A DNA stretch of 21,405 nt from JBHIBD01 sp046758865 (GTDB taxonomy: Bacteria; Planctomycetota; Brocadiia; Brocadiales; Bathyanammoxibiaceae): positions 1 to 21,405 of the forward strand of contig JBHIBD010000035.1 of NCBI GenBank assembly GCA_046758865.1, in the 5' to 3' direction. How positions within the stretch are numbered: position 1 is the stretch's first letter; each line of letters begins with the position of its first letter. Below, piece after piece: positions 7,337 to 14,385 of this stretch. The notes below the pieces were generated by a model. That model saw nothing but the letters and a program-made list of their open reading frames with translations, ran no database searches and was not told the DNA's origin. The position numbers and the translations under genes were made by a program.

Positions 7337-7553
7337 GAGACCTCTGAAGAAGTTGTAGGGTGCGTCTCGACGCACCACCATTAAAAATGAGGATACCGCA
7401 GGGCTTAAGCCCTGCGGCACCCACTAGTTTTGTAGCGTCGGGGCTCCGTACCCGACGTTCTCTTTCACGTCCGATGCGGAGATCGGACGCTACATTCTTC
7501 GGTCATTTCGCTCCCTCAGAATGACAATTGTGCAAGGTTTTTCAGAAGTCTTG
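7337..7553. mobile_element. MITE-like element 1 (217 bp) with TTAG target duplication
   Basis: The left end GAGACCTCTGAAGAAG (7337-7352) and the inverted right end CAAGACTTCTGAAAAA (7553-7538) form imperfect terminal repeats. TTAG flanks both sides (7333-7336 and 7554-7557), a 4-bp duplication of the YTAR type used by some IS5-family elements. There is no transposase ORF inside. The interior is a stack of palindromes: GTAGGGTGCG...CGCACCAC (7356-7379), a perfect 22-bp palindrome CCGCAGGGCTT/AAGCCCTGCGG (7396-7417), and a REPIN-like doublet (7431-7494). It ends exactly at the stop codon of the neighbouring amidotransferase-like gene. Similar to element 8898-9063. Confidence 0.55.
7431..7494. 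repeat. REPIN-like hairpin doublet, copy 2
   Basis: Outer ends are TGTAG (7431-7435) and CTACA (7490-7494). Inner hairpin 1 is CGTCGGG / CCCGACG with loop GCTCCGTA; inner hairpin 2 is CGTCCGAT / ATCGGACG with loop GCGGAG. The two loops carry complementary CTCCG and CGGAG. The stems differ from those of the other copies but remain fully paired. Confidence 0.8.
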
Positions 7554-8291
7554 TTAGCTCAGCACACCAGAGATAACGAAGAAATTTCTATAAAACCGCT
7601 CCGCCTGTTCATTATAAGTACTTGAATTTTCCTCGCTCTGCCTTGCTATCTCCCTAGGGTCAACAATCCCCTTTAATGAATCTAACTCCTTTTCATATGC
7701 ATCCATCCACTGGTTTATCATTGGTGGTGTTACCTCAAGGTGGAACTGGAGGCCATACGCAGCTGTGCCCACCCTGAACGCCTGGTTGGGGCATACGCCA
7801 GATTCTGCCAGCCTTTTCCCCCCTTCTGGTATCTCAAAGGTGTCGCCATGCCACTGGAAAACAAGAATCTTTGCCGGAAGCCCTTCAAACAAAGGGTCTA
7901 CCCTGCCATCCTCCGTCAGCGATACGTCAAACCAGCCTATCTCCTTCACAGGGGCCTTGGTTACCCTGGCACCAGCGGCCTTGGCGATAAGCTGCGCACC
8001 GAGGCATATCCCCAAGACCGGGACCTCCTCCCGGATGGCACGCCTGAGAAAGGCATCCTCCCACCTGAGAAATGGATAAACCTCATCATTATCATCGTCG
8101 TAAACGCCCATGGGCCCACCCAGGGTTACAACGGCGGAGTAGTCACCAGGCTCTTCTATGTACGAATCCTCGAGGAAGGCGTTTACCACTTGGTAAGGGA
8201 TTTTACTCTTTTCCATGAAATCACCCAGTGTGCCCGGTCCCTCTATATCTATATGCTTGATAATGAGTATGGGCTTTGTCATCTTTTGCAT
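7554..8291 (-). CDS. class I glutamine amidotransferase-like protein
   Basis: The 245-residue protein is a stand-alone type 1 GATase domain, resembling the glutaminase half of GMP synthase and the YfeJ-like family. The nucleophile elbow is GICLGAQ (94-100) with C96. The other triad members are H184 and E186 in YGLQFHLEVT (179-188), and the oxyanion strand is VVTLGGPMGVYDDD (54-67). With no synthase domain attached it may hydrolyse a small gamma-glutamyl compound or transfer ammonia to an unknown partner. ATG 8291 is used; another in-frame ATG lies three codons downstream and neither has a strong ribosome site. Its stop codon lies in the TTAG target duplication of the MITE at 7337-7553. A frameshifted AT-rich gene lies 12 nt upstream. 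Confidence 0.88.
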   Translation of the reverse strand: MQKMTKPILIIKHIDIEGPGTLGDFMEKSKIPYQVVNAFLEDSYIEEPGDYSAVVTLGGPMGVYDDDNDEVYPFLRWEDAFLRRAIREEVPVLGICLGAQLIAKAAGARVTKAPVKEIGWFDVSLTEDGRVDPLFEGLPAKILVFQWHGDTFEIPEGGKRLAESGVCPNQAFRVGTAAYGLQFHLEVTPPMINQWMDAYEKELDSLKGIVDPREIARQSEENSSTYNEQAERFYRNFFVISGVLS

Positions 8292-8303
8292 AGCCTGTTT
8301 GAC

Positions 8304-8892
8304 TTACAACCTTTCCAGAATTATATCCTCCACCACAAAATCGGCATTTGGGTTCTTAATTCTCTTCCTATTTTCGTAATCTCCCATGTCAAAATAAATT
8401 ATGGCAGAAATCCTTTTACTGTCCTCCTCTTCGAAAAAGCTGTTATTATTCCAATCGAAGCCCTCTGCCACACACTTTCCACTAATTTTATCAAATATGA
8501 CCTTATAACCTCCTGATAAACTACTTAAAATATGAAAGTTTCCCGCTATAGCGGTGTTGTTCAGTTCAATAACTGCAATATTTTTACGCCCATCTTTAAA
8601 TTGTTTTTGGTCTGTACCTAACTTACTACAAAGCTTTAAGCTGTTTTCTAATATAAAAAGCCATTACGATAATTTCTGCAAATGTACCGTTCCAGAAATT
8701 CTTAAAATCTTTCTCTTTTATTATTCTTTCTTGAAAATGTTTACAAATATTCACATCATAATCAAATATGGTTGTCAGGTCTCTAGCTAAAGTATGTAAA
8801 TGTCTGTGTTTGTTTTGTGAATTTTCCAGACTAGAGTGATAATCTGCAATTATAAAATGCAAAAGTGGGTGTAGCTCTTTTATTTTATTCAT
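8304..8892 (-). pseudogene. AT-rich hypothetical gene split by a frameshift
   Basis: Starting at ATG 8892, one frame encodes MNKIKELHPLLHFIIADYHS and onward to a stop near 8626. After a one-base shift in the run of five A's at 8655-8659 (T's on the coding strand), the neighbouring frame reads on as ILENSLKLCSKLGTDQKQFK and continues about 116 codons to a stop at 8306-8304. Joined, this is roughly 196 residues: helical first half, beta-rich second half (GRKNIAVIELNN, KRISAIIYFDMGDYENRKR). I do not recognise the family. Composition is far more AT-rich than thiC or manA, suggesting foreign origin. The break at a homopolymer could be a sequencing or assembly error rather than a true mutation. The plus-strand ORF across this area is a shadow. 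Confidence 0.65.
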
Positions 8893-8897
8893 TTTAT

Positions 8898-9063
8898 GGG
8901 ATCTCTGAAAAAGCCACAGATAGAGATGTCATTGCGAGGAGCGAAAAGCGACGAAGCAATCTCATGTTCCTAATTAAAACTACTTACGAGATTGCTTCGC
9001 TTCGCTCGCAATGACACTCTGTAGCATCTGTAGACGTTTTTTGGCACTTTTGCAGAGGTCTCT
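8898..9063. mobile_element. MITE-like element 2 (166 bp) with TTAT target duplication
   Basis: The left end GGGATCTCTGAAAAAGCCA (8898-8916) and inverted right end AGAGACCTCTGCAAAAG (9063-9047) match each other and those of element 7337-7553. TTAT flanks both sides (8894-8897 and 9064-9067). As in the other element, the right arm is one base longer than the left. The centre is a large hairpin: GTCATTGCGAGGAGCGAAAA... (8928-8963) against GAGATTGCTTCG...GCAATGAC (8988-9015). There is no coding capacity. The remainder up to thiC (9068-9116) shows nothing recognisable. Confidence 0.55.
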
Positions 9064-9116
9064 TTATTTGATTATGTCCCATAAGCTGACTGCGCAGATA
9101 ATAGGGCTAGACAAAA

Positions 9117-10406
9117 CTATTTAGGGTCATCGGCTACCTTGAACACGCAGAAGTGCCCGCACATGGAGCACACGTTATCGTTATCCGAGGTGGGTCGTGT
9201 GGCCCTAAAGCTCTCTGCCCTTTCTCTATCAATGCAGGTAGCGAACTGGCCCTTCCAGTCGCGCTTCCGTCTCATTTGGGACATGGTTTTGTCCCACTCC
9301 CAGGCGGGTTTTATACCTTTGGCAATGTCTGCGGCATGGGCGGCTATCCTGGCAGCCATGACACCGTCCCACACGTCCTGCACCCTGGGTAAGCTAAGGT
9401 GCTCGGAAGGTGTCACGTAGCAGAGAAAGTCCGCACCAGCGGCGGCGGCGATAGCCCCACCTATGGCAGAGGTGATGTGGTCATAGCCGGGTGCCACGTC
9501 AGTAACTATAGGCCCCAGGACATAAAACGGCGCACCGCGACAGAGTTCCTTCTGGAGTTGGACTTGAGAGGTAATCTGGTTCATCGGCACGTGGCCAGGG
9601 CCTTCTATTATTACCTGTACTCCCTTTTCCCAGGCACGCTGACACAGCTCCGCCAGCACGTTAAGCTCATATACCTGTACCCTATCAAATGCATCTGCCA
9701 GTGCTCCGGGCCTCATGGCGTCTCCAAGGCTAAGCGTGACATCGTACTCTTTGGCCATGTCTAACAGTTCACCAAAATTCTCGTAGAGGGGATTCTCCTT
9801 ATTGTGTGTTGCCATCCACTCAACCAGGAACACACCGCCTCGGCTCACAACGCCGCAGACCCTCTGGCCCTCACTGAGGAGCTTTAGTACCCCTTTTGTG
9901 GCACCACAGTGCACGGTAACAAAGTCAACGCCATCCTCACAGTGCCTCCTCACAGCATCAAGCATGTCCCCTGCCTTCATGGCCTTGATAGGATGGCTGC
10001 TCGTTGAAGCATCCACCATCGCCTCGTATATCGGCACACTGCCCACTGTAATGGTTGACTCCTCCATCACCCTCTGCCTGACCTCCCTCAGGCTACCGCC
10101 CGTACTGAGGTCCATCACCGCATCTGCACCGGCCTTCTCAGCAGCCCTCAGCTTATCCAACTCCTCTTCTACCCGATGATAGTCCTGCGAGGTGCCAATA
10201 TTTGCATTGACCTTGGTTCTCAGGCCCTGTCCGATGCCTAAGACACCCTTCGGCCTCCCTATATTTCTGCGGCGATTAAAGGGTATTACCACCTTTCCAT
10301 CGGCAATATTCTTCCTGAGTGCCGCTGCGTTACACCCCTCATCGCTTGCCACGCGGCGCATCTCTTCGGTTATTACGCCCTCTCTTGCCTTCAGTAGCTG
10401 TGTCAT
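9117..10406 (-). CDS. thiC: Phosphomethylpyrimidine synthase
   Basis: ThiC is a radical-SAM [4Fe-4S] enzyme that rearranges 5-aminoimidazole ribotide into HMP phosphate, the pyrimidine half of thiamin. The 429-residue protein is the short form lacking the N-terminal extension of the E. coli enzyme. Family blocks include KVNANIGTS (65-73), DLSTGG, SVPIYEA, VTVHCG, SRGG, EGPGHVP and PSEHL. The cluster motif is C-terminal, VCSMCGHFCVFK, with cysteines C413, C416 and C420 (CX2CX3C; the E. coli-type enzyme has CX2CX4C). Its ATG overlaps the stop of the pseudouridine synthase gene (ATGA), so translation is coupled. I see no TPP riboswitch within the operon upstream of it. Confidence 0.97.
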   Translation of the reverse strand: MTQLLKAREGVITEEMRRVASDEGCNAAALRKNIADGKVVIPFNRRRNIGRPKGVLGIGQGLRTKVNANIGTSQDYHRVEEELDKLRAAEKAGADAVMDLSTGGSLREVRQRVMEESTITVGSVPIYEAMVDASTSSHPIKAMKAGDMLDAVRRHCEDGVDFVTVHCGATKGVLKLLSEGQRVCGVVSRGGVFLVEWMATHNKENPLYENFGELLDMAKEYDVTLSLGDAMRPGALADAFDRVQVYELNVLAELCQRAWEKGVQVIIEGPGHVPMNQITSQVQLQKELCRGAPFYVLGPIVTDVAPGYDHITSAIGGAIAAAAGADFLCYVTPSEHLSLPRVQDVWDGVMAARIAAHAADIAKGIKPAWEWDKTMSQMRRKRDWKGQFATCIDRERAESFRATRPTSDNDNVCSMCGHFCVFKVADDPK

Positions 10407-11158
10407 ATCGTACCCTGTAATTGGACCCTGGAGTCCACCTTCGCCTTCCTCATAGAATAAAACCTGGCCACTTCGCCCTTACTAAGATGGCGGTACTTCC
10501 CTGGCTTAAGCCCTGGGTCTGAGAGCCAGCCTATCTTAACCCTCTTCAGAGACCTGACTGCATAACCGAGCCTGGCAAGTATCCTCCTCACTTCCCTGTT
10601 GCGCCCCTCCTTGAGCGTTATCTCAAGAATAACGTTACTCCTACCTCTTCGGACAACTCTCACCCTGGCAGGAGAGGTCTTACCCCCAGAAAGCCAGACT
10701 CCCTTGTCCAGCGATTTTTTGATGCTATCTCCTTCAACCCTTCCACCTATCTCCACACGATAGGTCTTTGGGACACCATACCGGGGATGGGACAGAAGTT
10801 CTGTAAGTCTCCCATCATTTGTAATTATTATCAAGCCCTCACTGTCCTCATCAAGTCGGCCTATAGTGTATACCCTCTGTGGGACGTCCTTAAGGAGGTC
10901 TATGGCCCTGGGCCTGCCCAGCTCATCGCGGTTGGTGCACACAAAGCCCCTTGGTTTATTAAGCAGGTAGTAGACCTTCTTTTCCTCATGGATAGGAACA
11001 CCGTTGCAACATATCTCGCTTTCCCGAGGGTCTACTGTGACACCCATCTCCCTTACTACCCTTCCGTCAATTGTGACGTGGCCACTAGCAATCAATCTCT
11101 CACACTGTCTTCGAGAGCCCATGCCTGCGTTCGCCAATATTTTCTGAAGTCGTTCCAT
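10403..11158 (-). CDS. RluB/RsuA-family pseudouridine synthase
   Basis: The enzyme isomerises a specific uridine in rRNA; RluB-like members act on 23S rRNA. From ATG 11158 the protein has 251 residues. An S4 RNA-binding domain occupies about 1-60 (RLQKILANAGMGSRRQCERL, SGHVTIDG). The catalytic domain has KPRGFVCTNRD (68-78) and GRLDEDSEGLIIITNDG (100-116) with catalytic D103, then LKEGRNREVRR, a clear RluB/RsuA signature. The C-terminus is a basic tail. I use ATG 11158 rather than the TTG one codon earlier. Its start shares a base with the stop of a possible 22-codon ORF, and its stop overlaps thiC. Which uridine is modified cannot be told from sequence. Confidence 0.92.
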   Translation of the reverse strand: MERLQKILANAGMGSRRQCERLIASGHVTIDGRVVREMGVTVDPRESEICCNGVPIHEEKKVYYLLNKPRGFVCTNRDELGRPRAIDLLKDVPQRVYTIGRLDEDSEGLIIITNDGRLTELLSHPRYGVPKTYRVEIGGRVEGDSIKKSLDKGVWLSGGKTSPARVRVVRRGRSNVILEITLKEGRNREVRRILARLGYAVRSLKRVKIGWLSDPGLKPGKYRHLSKGEVARFYSMRKAKVDSRVQLQGTI

Positions 11159-11226
11159 CAATTAATGATATATATGCAAGATATACAGTCATAGAACCGC
11201 CCACTAAAGGTGGGCCTAAATACCAT
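11158..11226 (-). CDS. possible 22-codon ORF between manA and the pseudouridine synthase gene
   Basis: An AGGAGG (11234-11229) overlapping the manA stop precedes ATG 11226 by only 2 nt, shorter than ideal. The frame runs MVFRPTFSGRF and onward to TGA 11160-11158, which overlaps the next start as TGATG, a typical coupling arrangement. The sequence also contains a hairpin GCCCAC-CTTTA-GTGGGC. It may be a translated leader or simply spacer; there is no homology argument. Confidence 0.3.
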   Translation of the reverse strand: MVFRPTFSGRFYDCISCIYIIN

Positions 11227-11232
11227 AACCTC

Positions 11233-12240
11233 CTAACCAACTAGAGGAGGACCGGCCTTGATAATTCTACACCGCCCCTTAGGACACAGCTTATAACCTT
11301 GAAGCGCGGCAGGTATTAGTACTGATTCACCTGCAGAGACCTCGAGGTCCGCGGACTGTCCATAAATAATCCTACTTACGCCCTCGACAACAGTAAGGAC
11401 ATGAAACGTACGCAAGTGCTCTATATCGCATGGCTCACTCAGTTCTAAGGATTCCAGCACAAACTTCTCGCACTCGAGGAGTAGTTCCCTCTTTCGTGGG
11501 GGTGGGCTAAGTAAGATAGGTTGTATCTTGTTTTGGCTATACTCCTCCGAGGGTGCAAAGTCTATTACATCCAGGGCCTTTTGCACATGCAGCTCCCTCA
11601 ACCTACCCCAATCATATAGCCTGTAGGTAATGTCTGAGTTCTGCTGCACCTCAAGGAGGACTATCCCAGGACCAATAGTGTGGAGAGTACCTGGGGGTAT
11701 AAATATCACGTCACCCGGCCGGACGGGTAAAAAATTCAAACAATCCTCCAAACTACTGTCACCCAAGGAGCCCTCAAGACCCTCCCGGGTGGTGCCGGGC
11801 CGTACACCCCGTATTATCCATGCCCCGGGCTCCGTGTGTATGACATACCAGGCCTCCATCTTCCCTGACGCACCAGGGGCCTCGTGTGCCCTGACATAGG
11901 AATCATCAGGATGAACCTGAAGGGATAACCTCTCCGCCGTATCTATGAACTTTACCAGCAGCGGGAATCTATCCCCGCTTCCGCACCCGTGCATATACTC
12001 ACGCCCCAGTACATCGGCCACCCCCGCACCCTCTAGGAGTTGGTGCAGGCGCATATCCTTATAGATGCCGTTGGCGATAACACTATTGTCACTGTCACGG
12101 TCGGCAACCTCCCATGACTCACCAACGCCTCCGCCAAGCGGCACATCTTTTCCAAAGAGTGCCCCTAATCTGTTGCCGCCCCAGGGGGTCTTCTTAAAAA
12201 TACTCCTGAATTTTAAGGGATAGAGTCCATTACTGACCAT
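11233..12240 (-). CDS. manA: Mannose-6-phosphate isomerase, class I
   Basis: ManA is a zinc enzyme interconverting fructose-6-phosphate and mannose-6-phosphate, supplying mannose for GDP-mannose and surface polysaccharide. From ATG 12240 the protein has 335 residues, like the short Firmicutes-type enzymes. It opens with LKFRSIFKKTPWGGNRL (9-25). Zinc ligands appear as Q108 and H110 in SLQVHPDD, E129 in GKMEAWYVI, and H187 in PPGTLHTIG. LEVQQNSDITYRLYDWGR (196-213) is the conserved active-site region. An upstream in-frame start at 12267 would overlap the preceding gene by 23 nt; ATG 12240 lies 4 nt after that gene's stop and has AGAGAGG upstream, so I prefer it. Confidence 0.94.
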   Translation of the reverse strand: MVSNGLYPLKFRSIFKKTPWGGNRLGALFGKDVPLGGGVGESWEVADRDSDNSVIANGIYKDMRLHQLLEGAGVADVLGREYMHGCGSGDRFPLLVKFIDTAERLSLQVHPDDSYVRAHEAPGASGKMEAWYVIHTEPGAWIIRGVRPGTTREGLEGSLGDSSLEDCLNFLPVRPGDVIFIPPGTLHTIGPGIVLLEVQQNSDITYRLYDWGRLRELHVQKALDVIDFAPSEEYSQNKIQPILLSPPPRKRELLLECEKFVLESLELSEPCDIEHLRTFHVLTVVEGVSRIIYGQSADLEVSAGESVLIPAALQGYKLCPKGRCRIIKAGPPLVG

Positions 12241-12244
12241 GCAC

Positions 12245-13090
12245 CTATACCTCTCTGCCCTCATCACCTGGGTTTCGTGTCGCAGTTGTTGAGAAATAGT
12301 TTTTCGGGAAGTCCTGAACCCCCTTTATCATAGTTGCCACGTCTTTCTCGCCATAGGCATCAAAATTTGCCGATTGGGCGTCTTCACGCAGGTACCACCA
12401 GGACACAATCTTGCTGTGCATGGACTCATGATAGACCCCCTTGTTCATGAGTCTATCATTAAGGTCCCCAATGGTGTCCCACTCCTTGGTGGGGATATCA
12501 TGCTTGGTGCACATCCACCTCAACGCCTCCTCTAACACCGCGCCACACAGCACGGCGGCAGCATCCTTATGGCCCTGGGAGAGTTGGACCTCGGCCTGCC
12601 ACAAAATACCCTCCAGCACCTCCCTGCTAGGGGACGGCTCCACCCCACACAACTCCTCCTTATTAGGCCACTTTTTAGGCATCTCTTCCGTGCCCAAGCG
12701 AGGCTCTCCCGCCTGTTGCACCCCCTCGACGCCTGCCGACGACCTCTCCTCTTTTGGCCCCTCTTGCAGCCCCTCCTTTACGGTAGAGGGTAATTCACCC
12801 CCTTTGGGATGAGACTTCTCCAACGACTCTCTAAGCGCCGTGAGTATGCCTATCCCCGCATTGCAACTCGATAGCGACGCCTCAAACACACGGGTAGCAA
12901 AGTCCTTATAGTACTGGCTGCCTCCGCTCAGTTCCTCTTGTATAAAGTCCAGTGAACTAATCCTCCACTCCTCAAAGGCATCCTCGAATAGGGTATGGAC
13001 ACGCCCAGGCATACCCCTTACACCCTTTCCCTTGGCTATGAGCCTGTCCAGTCTTTCCAAGCTACCTTTGTCCCATCTTCCATCTTTCAT
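12245..13090 (-). CDS. HEPN-like domain protein with degenerate catalytic motif
   Basis: The 281-residue protein has three parts. Residues 1-93 contain EAFEEWRISSLDFIQEEL-type helices seen in a family of stand-alone HEPN proteins. Residues 94-156 are a Glu/Gly/Pro-rich low-complexity linker. Residues 157-266 form a HEPN-like helical domain: KDAAAVLCGAVLEEALRWMC (175-194), LNDRLMNKGVY (210-220) and the tail DVATMIKGVQDF (250-261). Relatives, from memory, carry LRNxAAHG, the RNx4-6H ribonuclease motif of HEPN toxins. Here the same place reads LREDAQSANFDAY (234-246), so both the asparagine and histidine are gone. A non-catalytic binding role is therefore likely. It lies between the tRNA-binding protein (32-nt gap) and manA (4-nt gap) in one operon. 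Function unknown. Confidence 0.75.
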   Translation of the reverse strand: MKDGRWDKGSLERLDRLIAKGKGVRGMPGRVHTLFEDAFEEWRISSLDFIQEELSGGSQYYKDFATRVFEASLSSCNAGIGILTALRESLEKSHPKGGELPSTVKEGLQEGPKEERSSAGVEGVQQAGEPRLGTEEMPKKWPNKEELCGVEPSPSREVLEGILWQAEVQLSQGHKDAAAVLCGAVLEEALRWMCTKHDIPTKEWDTIGDLNDRLMNKGVYHESMHSKIVSWWYLREDAQSANFDAYGEKDVATMIKGVQDFPKNYFSTTATRNPGDEGREV

Positions 13091-13122
13091 AACGTTAACA
13101 ACCTGCCTTTGTCCCTGCGCTA

Positions 13123-13449
13123 TTACCTAACCCGGGCCCCTGGCCTTACATCCTTCTCCGGGCTGAGGATAACCACCTTCTGGCCGTCCTGAGCGGCAAG
13201 CAGCATGCCCTGGCTTTCTACTCCCCTAAGTACCGCCGGTGCTAGATTGTTCACAATAATTATCTTTTTCCCTACCAACTCCGAAGGGCTGTAATGGCCC
13301 CTTAGACCCGCAACTAACTGTCTGCCCTGTGAGCTGTCACCTGCGTCTATTTTGAGTACAAGGAGCTTATCGGCCTGTGGATGGTCTTCAACTGACTTTA
13401 TTTCAGCAACCCGCAGGTCTATACGGCTGAAATCTTCGATGGTAATCAT
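13123..13449 (-). CDS. stand-alone tRNA-binding (OB-fold) protein, MetG C-terminal-domain type
   Basis: The 108-residue protein is a single tRNA-binding OB-fold like the C-terminal appendix of bacterial methionyl-tRNA synthetase (also Arc1p/Trbp111/CsaA-like). It has DFSRIDLRVAEIKSVEDHPQ (6-25), ADKLLVLKIDAG (26-37), RQLVAGLRGHYSP (43-55), KIIIVNNLAPAVLRGVESQG (62-81) and MLLAA. In MetG this domain raises tRNA affinity; as a free protein it could act in trans on MetRS or serve as a general tRNA or RNA chaperone. No catalytic metG is in the window. ATG 13449 has AAGGGCG upstream. It is the first gene of the five-gene minus-strand operon ending in thiC. Confidence 0.9.
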   Translation of the reverse strand: MITIEDFSRIDLRVAEIKSVEDHPQADKLLVLKIDAGDSSQGRQLVAGLRGHYSPSELVGKKIIIVNNLAPAVLRGVESQGMLLAAQDGQKVVILSPEKDVRPGARVR

Positions 13450-13470
13450 ATCGGCGCCCTTAAAACCAAA

Positions 13471-13500
13471 ATTCTATCAAAAGCCTTTTCGGGTAATCAA
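13471..13500 (-). promoter_or_regulatory. candidate promoter of the tRNA-binding protein to thiC operon
   Basis: On the minus strand TTGATT (13500-13495) is followed after 18 nt by TAGAAT (13476-13471), 21 nt from the first start codon. This would give a very short leader. Consensus match only. Confidence 0.35.
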
Positions 13501-13535
13501 GGAAAATCAAATTCTTAGTCAGTATGACGTTTTTA

Positions 13536-13615
13536 TTATACAACGCAACCATAATATTCACAAAGACCAAACACACCTTAACGTAGAAAACGAGGCTACT
13601 ACCGAAATAGTGAGG
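13536..13615. repeat. degenerate repeated sequence, copy A
   Basis: About 80 nt align with 14386-14465 at roughly two-thirds identity by eye. On the plus strand both read QRN.NI.K..TH....NE (copy A: IIQRNHNIHKDQTHLNVENE). On the minus strand both read FG.SL.FY....C..FVN....AL.N. Many differences fall at third positions in one frame or the other, so this was probably once coding, but neither copy is an intact gene. Flanked on its left by ATCAAGGAAAATCAA (13496-13510), which recurs at 14221-14235. Confidence 0.45.
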
Positions 13616-13618
13616 TAA

Positions 13619-14220
13619 TAGACGGGGGGCGGGTTTGCCTTTGGGTAGGGCCACGTTGCAACGTGCCCCTACACCTACTCTGTGGCTGCTCGATTTACTG
13701 TTCCTTTGCGCAGCTTCAGACGGTTTATCGAGCCTGTAAAACCCCATAAATGGGGCAGCCACCACATTATTGTGAGGTCATGGTGTGACCATGGTATCCT
13801 TAGCCATAGGCGCGGAATACCATGACCTATCCAGCTGGTAGGGGCGAGGTAACCTTCGCCAGAGGTGCATCCGCCTTCGGTGTGACCGCCCCTACAATCT
13901 TGTCATTGCGAGCGAAGCGAAGTCGTGCCATAGGCAGATTCGCCTGTCTTTTTGGCGAACAATCCCTTGAACACACAGGAGATTGCTTCGGGACTCTGTC
14001 CCTCGCAATGACAAAAGGAGAGGCACCACACCCCCTGCCTGCGGACAGGGGCAAGCCCGTTCGGCTAAGACTTCAGCGTGAGTTCAGTCGAACGCTCACG
14101 GCCAAAGCCTGTCCCTACATCGGAAATCGGGTATCGCAGGGTCATGCCAGAGGCAGATCCGCCTAAGGCGTGACTTGTCGCCCTGCGATAGGGCAGGTCA
14201 AGAAGACCTGCCCTACCCTC
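13619..14220. repeat. cluster of nested palindromic repeats, no intact gene
   Basis: The stretch is a mosaic of hairpins. GTAGGGCCACGTTG/CAACGTGCCCCTAC is at 13645-13672. CCCCAT-AA-ATGGGG is at 13742-13755. GGTCATGG...CCATGACC (13776-13827) has a smaller palindrome in its loop. GTAGGGGCGAGG...CCGCCCCTAC (13838-13895) has an insert starting AGAGGTGCATCC. GTCATTGCGAGCG...CTCGCAATGAC (13902-14012) is interrupted by GCCATAGGCAGATTCGCC (13927-13944). CGCAGGG...CCCTGCG (about 14135-14187) contains GCCAGAGGC...GCCTAAGGC (14146-14169). GGGCAGGTC-AAGAA-GACCTGCCC is at 14191-14213. Apparent ORFs across this area are translations of these repeats. Confidence 0.75.
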
Positions 14221-14385
14221 ATCAAGGAAAATCAAGACCCTCTCGTAAAAGCAGCATCACAAAGATAATTTTTCTCAATCCAAAATAATGCACACCGAAG
14301 GCTGATGTTCCTATGGCTTTACATCTCAACACTCCCGCAGGGTTCTCAATCCTTAACAGGGCGCTTTTCCAAGAAAGATTTTGCA

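Noticed and set aside
7740..8516. 258-codon plus-strand ORF opposite the amidotransferase gene
   Set aside because: The minus strand carries clear GATase motifs and the AT-rich split gene; this frame shows no domain.
13822..14166. 114-codon plus-strand ORF and a 75-codon minus-strand ORF in the repeat cluster
   Set aside because: Both are read-through of palindromic repeats such as GTCATTGCGAGCGAAGCG and have no ribosome site.
13619..14220. Possible CRISPR array
   Set aside because: The repeats are palindromes of several types at irregular spacing, without constant repeats and unique spacers, and no cas gene is present.
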